A DNA stretch of 64,000 nucleotides, taken from Mesorhizobium sp. M1B.F.Ca.ET.045.04.1.1. Lineage in GTDB: Bacteria; Pseudomonadota; Alphaproteobacteria; Rhizobiales; Rhizobiaceae. The stretch lies in contig NZ_CP034448.1 of NCBI RefSeq assembly GCF_003952465.1, forward strand, positions 3,883,001 through 3,947,000, read 5' to 3'. A model generated the notes under the pieces. It did no database searches and was not told where the DNA came from. It worked only from the letters and a program-made list of their open reading frames with translations. The position numbers and the translations under genes were made by a program. Shown here one piece after another: positions 61,715 to 64,000 of the stretch. How positions within the stretch are numbered: the first letter of the stretch is position 1; each line of letters opens with the position of its first letter.

Positions 61715-61915
61715 ATGAAGAAGCTCATTCTGGCGTCTGTTTCGGCGCTTGCCCTGCTGGGGGTCGCGGCTTGCAGCAACAGCGGCACGGACAACACGAC
61801 CACTCAAAGCACCAACCCGCCGGCCAACGAGCAGCCGATGAAGCCAGCTACGCCTGACGCTTCGAAGCCTGCCGAACCGGCTCCGGCAACACCTCCTGCT
61901 GCGCCTGCGCAGTAG
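61715..61915 (+). CDS. Small Pro/Ala-rich lipoprotein
   Basis: A 66-residue protein with a lipoprotein signal (LLGVAAC, Cys20) and a short mature part that is all Ser/Thr/Asn then Pro/Ala/Lys-rich, without globular character. It is probably an outer-membrane-tethered or periplasmic linker-like peptide of unknown function. GAAGGAGTG precedes the ATG. A strong terminator follows, so it is a monocistronic gene. AAACGTGAACGTTT, a near-palindrome, lies about 30 bases upstream. Confidence 0.75.
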   Translation: MKKLILASVSALALLGVAACSNSGTDNTTTQSTNPPANEQPMKPATPDASKPAEPAPATPPAAPAQ

Positions 61916-61935
61916 AAGTCGATCTGACGATTCTG

Positions 61936-61964
61936 GAAGGCCGGCTTCTGCCGGCCTTCTTTTT
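61936..61964 (+). terminator. Intrinsic terminator of the small lipoprotein gene
   Basis: GAAGGCCGGC and GCCGGCCTTC form a perfect 10-bp stem with a TTCT loop, followed by TTTTT. Confidence 0.9.
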
Positions 61965-62047
61965 GTCGGGGCTGCGGTCAGCGACCATTGGACCTGCGGC
62001 ATCGTCCCGGCTTGATAGCGGTGCCCGGTTCGCACTAAGAAGCCGGC

Positions 62048-62767
62048 ATGTCGATTTGGGACCGCCTCGGCGAATTCATCGCTCGTGTTTCGTCGTCGGC
62101 GTCCTCGGGCGTCGCCGACGTCGTCGAGGCCGTGCGTACCGTGTTTTCCGGCGACCCGGATTTGCGCCGGCGCGTTGCCTTCTCAGTGGCGATGATCGCG
62201 CTCTCTGCCAAGATGGCCAAGGCCGACGGCATCGTCACTCAGGACGAAGTGCGCGCCTTCCAGGAAATCTTCGAGGTGCCGCCGAGTGAAACGCGCAACG
62301 TGGCGCGCCTCTACGACCTCGCCAAGCGCGATGTTGCCGGTTTCGAGATCTATGCCCTGCGCATGGCGCAGCTTTGCGGTTCCGGCCATGCGAATTGCAT
62401 GATGCTGGAAGACATACTCGATGGGCTGTTCCACATCGCCAAGGCCGACGGCCTGATCCACGAGCGGGAAGGGCAATTCCTGCATCGCATTGCCGAGATT
62501 TTCCGGATCGACGAGGCGCATTACCAGGCGATCCTGTCGCGTCACGTCAATCTGGGCGCCGCCGATCCCTATGTTGTTCTGGGCATCGAGCGCGGAAAGC
62601 CGTTCGAAGAGGTCAGGAAGCGCTACCGCAAGCTGATCTCCGACAATCACCCCGACAGGCTGATCGCGCGTGGCCTGCCGCAGGAGTTCATCAAGATCGC
62701 CACGACAAGGGTCGCTGCGATCAACGCTGCCTATGAGATGATCGAACGGGGTCTCAGGCACGCATGA
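62048..62767 (+). CDS. TerB/DnaJ-domain protein (DjlA-like)
   Basis: A 239-residue cytoplasmic protein. Residues about 40-160 form a TerB/DjlA-N helical domain with paired acidic motifs ('MAKADGIVTQDEVRAFQEIF', 'IAKADGLIHEREGQFLHRIA'). Residues about 170-239 are a J domain with the HPD tripeptide in 'LISDNHPDRLIARGLP', which would stimulate DnaK. Unlike enterobacterial DjlA it lacks an N-terminal membrane helix of clear type. The stop overlaps the start of the amidase gene by four bases. Confidence 0.9.
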   Translation: MSIWDRLGEFIARVSSSASSGVADVVEAVRTVFSGDPDLRRRVAFSVAMIALSAKMAKADGIVTQDEVRAFQEIFEVPPSETRNVARLYDLAKRDVAGFEIYALRMAQLCGSGHANCMMLEDILDGLFHIAKADGLIHEREGQFLHRIAEIFRIDEAHYQAILSRHVNLGAADPYVVLGIERGKPFEEVRKRYRKLISDNHPDRLIARGLPQEFIKIATTRVAAINAAYEMIERGLRHA

Positions 62768-63531
62768 GCGGATTTTTGCCCGACCAGCAGGGTGCCGAGG
62801 TCAGGGTGTCGCCGAATTTTGGCCCGCGACGCGAGATGCTCGGGCCCGACATGATCGTGTTGCACTATACCGGCATGGCGACGGGCGCCGGCGCCGAGGC
62901 GTGGCTGTGCGATCCGGCAAGCGAGGTGTCCGCGCATTATCTTGTTCATGAGAACGGCTGGATCGTGCAGATGGTTCGTGAGGGCGACCGCGCCTGGCAT
63001 GCCGGCAAGAGCTCGTGGTTCGGGCGCACGGACATCAACTCGTGCTCGGTCGGCATCGAGATCGTCAATCCCGGGCATTCGCTCGGCTACAAGGCCTTCC
63101 CGAAGCGGCAGATCGATGCGGTGATCGGATTGTGCGCGGGGATCGCCGGCCGGCATTCCATTGCACCGCAAAGGGTGCTTGCGCATTCCGACGTGGCGCC
63201 GGGGCGCAAAGTCGACCCGGGCGAGAGATTTCCCTGGAAGGCGCTCTTCGCGGCCGGCGTCGGCCACCTCGTTCCCGCGGCCCCGATCAGGCAGGGCGCG
63301 ACGCTGAAGGCGTGCGACACCGGCGCCGACGTCGAGGCGCTGCAGTCGATGCTGGCACTCTATGGTTATGGCGTCGAGATATCGGGCGTCTTCGATCGCC
63401 AAACAGAAATCGTGGTGGCGGCATTTCAGCGGCATTTCCGGCGGCGGCTCGTCGACGGCGTGGCGGACAGCTCGACGATCCGCACACTGCAAAGGCTGCT
63501 GGCTTCCGTAAAGGCCGCCTCGCCAGAATAA
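62764..63531 (+). CDS. N-acetylmuramoyl-L-alanine amidase with peptidoglycan-binding domain
   Basis: A 255-residue amidase_2 (AmpD/AmiD) protein. Zn ligands are expected in 'MIVLHYTGMATG' (His), 'VGIEIVNPGHSLGY' and 'RVLAHSDVAPGRKVDPG' (His, Asp). The tail contains a PG_binding_1 module ('DVEALQSMLALYGYGVEISG'). No signal peptide is visible, so it may be a cytoplasmic AmpD-like recycler of anhydromuropeptides. Coupling to the J-domain gene is through a four-base overlap. Confidence 0.92.
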   Translation: MSGFLPDQQGAEVRVSPNFGPRREMLGPDMIVLHYTGMATGAGAEAWLCDPASEVSAHYLVHENGWIVQMVREGDRAWHAGKSSWFGRTDINSCSVGIEIVNPGHSLGYKAFPKRQIDAVIGLCAGIAGRHSIAPQRVLAHSDVAPGRKVDPGERFPWKALFAAGVGHLVPAAPIRQGATLKACDTGADVEALQSMLALYGYGVEISGVFDRQTEIVVAAFQRHFRRRLVDGVADSSTIRTLQRLLASVKAASPE

Positions 63532-63716
63532 TCTGCCAAGCTACCTAAATTACAATTTGTCATACAAAGTGAATTGCCTCGCCTTCATTGGCGCCAAATC
63601 GCTCTTCAAAGGCATCTCCCGCAAGTTGTCGGACGTCTAGCCTCCCAAGATGTTCCGATATTGAGTTGGCCCACCCGCGCGAAGTTCTTCGCTCGGTTCA
63701 AACAGAACAGGACTAC

Positions 63717-64000
63717 ATGCACAGATTGACCGTTGTAGCGGCAGCCGTTGCTGCCGGAGTGATGACTTTTGCCTTCAGCCCGGCTAACAGCGCGCCGTTG
63801 AGCATGCGGGCGGCAGACAATGGGTTCGCAGCGACCCCCGTGACGCCGAAGGCGGCTCCGGCCCTCAAACCCGCAAAAACCAAGAAAACCGCTGCGGCGA
63901 AAGTGCAGAAGACCGCCGCATTGAAGTCGGCAAAATCAACGGTCAAACGCGGTAGGAAGCGCGGCAGGCAGACTGTCGACCTGACGACGACAGCGTCCAT
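63717..64000 (+). CDS. Secreted Lys/Ala-rich protein, N-terminal part (partial)
   Basis: The frame stays open to the right edge (about 95 residues). It has a signal peptide ('LTVVAAAVAAGVMTFAFSP'), then a basic, Lys/Ala/Thr-rich stretch ('KPAKTKKTAAAKVQKTAALK') and 'VKRGRKRGRQTVDLTTTAS'. Such low-complexity segments precede catalytic domains in some rhizobial exported proteins (for example L,D-transpeptidases), but the domain itself lies beyond the window. An overlapping open frame on the minus strand is judged a shadow. The 185 bases upstream (63532-63716) are AT-richer and show no other feature. Confidence 0.6.
   Translation, partial: MHRLTVVAAAVAAGVMTFAFSPANSAPLSMRAADNGFAATPVTPKAAPALKPAKTKKTAAAKVQKTAALKSAKSTVKRGRKRGRQTVDLTTTAS

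Noticed and set aside
63713-64000. 95-codon minus-strand open frame at the right edge
   Set aside because: The plus-strand frame has a signal peptide and start codon context; the minus frame is its shadow.

Overview
This 64 kb window is GC-rich, densely coded chromosomal DNA from an alphaproteobacterium of the Rhizobiales, most likely Mesorhizobium or a close relative. The case rests on the codon and base usage, the families present (RutR-regulated reductive pyrimidine catabolism, btaAB betaine-lipid genes, an MttB-like/dimethylglycine-dehydrogenase-like pair, an ArsR-methyltransferase fusion beside metF) and several short palindromic intergenic repeat families of a kind common in rhizobia. 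The genus is an inference. I see no tRNA, rRNA, CRISPR array, prophage or integrative element. The only complete mobile element is one IS630-family insertion sequence.

Layout. 1-2.4 kb: end of a peptide-type ABC transporter. 2.4-7.6 kb: a transglycosylase lipoprotein, then an MttB-family methyltransferase and an FAD/GcvT-type methylamine dehydrogenase, probably for methylated-amine demethylation. 7.6-8.65 kb: IS630 element. 8.7-10.6 kb: DoxX, a secreted protein and a VOC protein. 10.9-13.7 kb: preTA (dihydropyrimidine dehydrogenase) with a RutR-like operator. 13.7-18.4 kb: Rrf2 regulator, AhpD-like and DoxX genes, two SDRs and a divergent XRE regulator. 18.6-28.9 kb: rutR, an omega-aminotransferase, beta-ureidopropionase, dihydropyrimidinase and an NMT1/THI5-type ABC importer. 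Together with preTA these form a full uracil/thymine uptake and reductive degradation route.

29-36 kb: CHRD protein, a TPP-enzyme/CoA-transferase operon, alpha/beta hydrolases, a hydrolase-marR operon with a double palindromic operator, and RNase T2. 36-44.7 kb: ettA, tam, a KAS III homologue, small metabolic enzymes, a class IV aminotransferase, DUF2293 and trmO. 44.7-46.7 kb: ArsR-methyltransferase plus metF behind a SahR-like operator. 46.7-53.5 kb: a repeat-rich gap hiding a 28-residue membrane protein, then an EamA exporter, an ODC-family decarboxylase, an SDR/LysR pair, MltB and a GH25 lysozyme. 53.8-64 kb: serine hydrolase, btaBA with a Pho box, a fused 5-oxoprolinase-type hydantoinase interrupted in frame by a palindromic repeat, a winged-helix regulator, a small lipoprotein, a TerB/DnaJ protein, an amidase and the start of a secreted basic protein.

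I found no single unprecedented multi-gene system. The most unusual signals are the in-frame palindromic repeat inside the oxoprolinase gene, the unlisted 28-aa membrane protein, several clear operator palindromes that link regulators to targets (RutR, SahR-like, PhoB, MarR, LysR, XRE), and nested or MITE-like repeats lodged inside operons.
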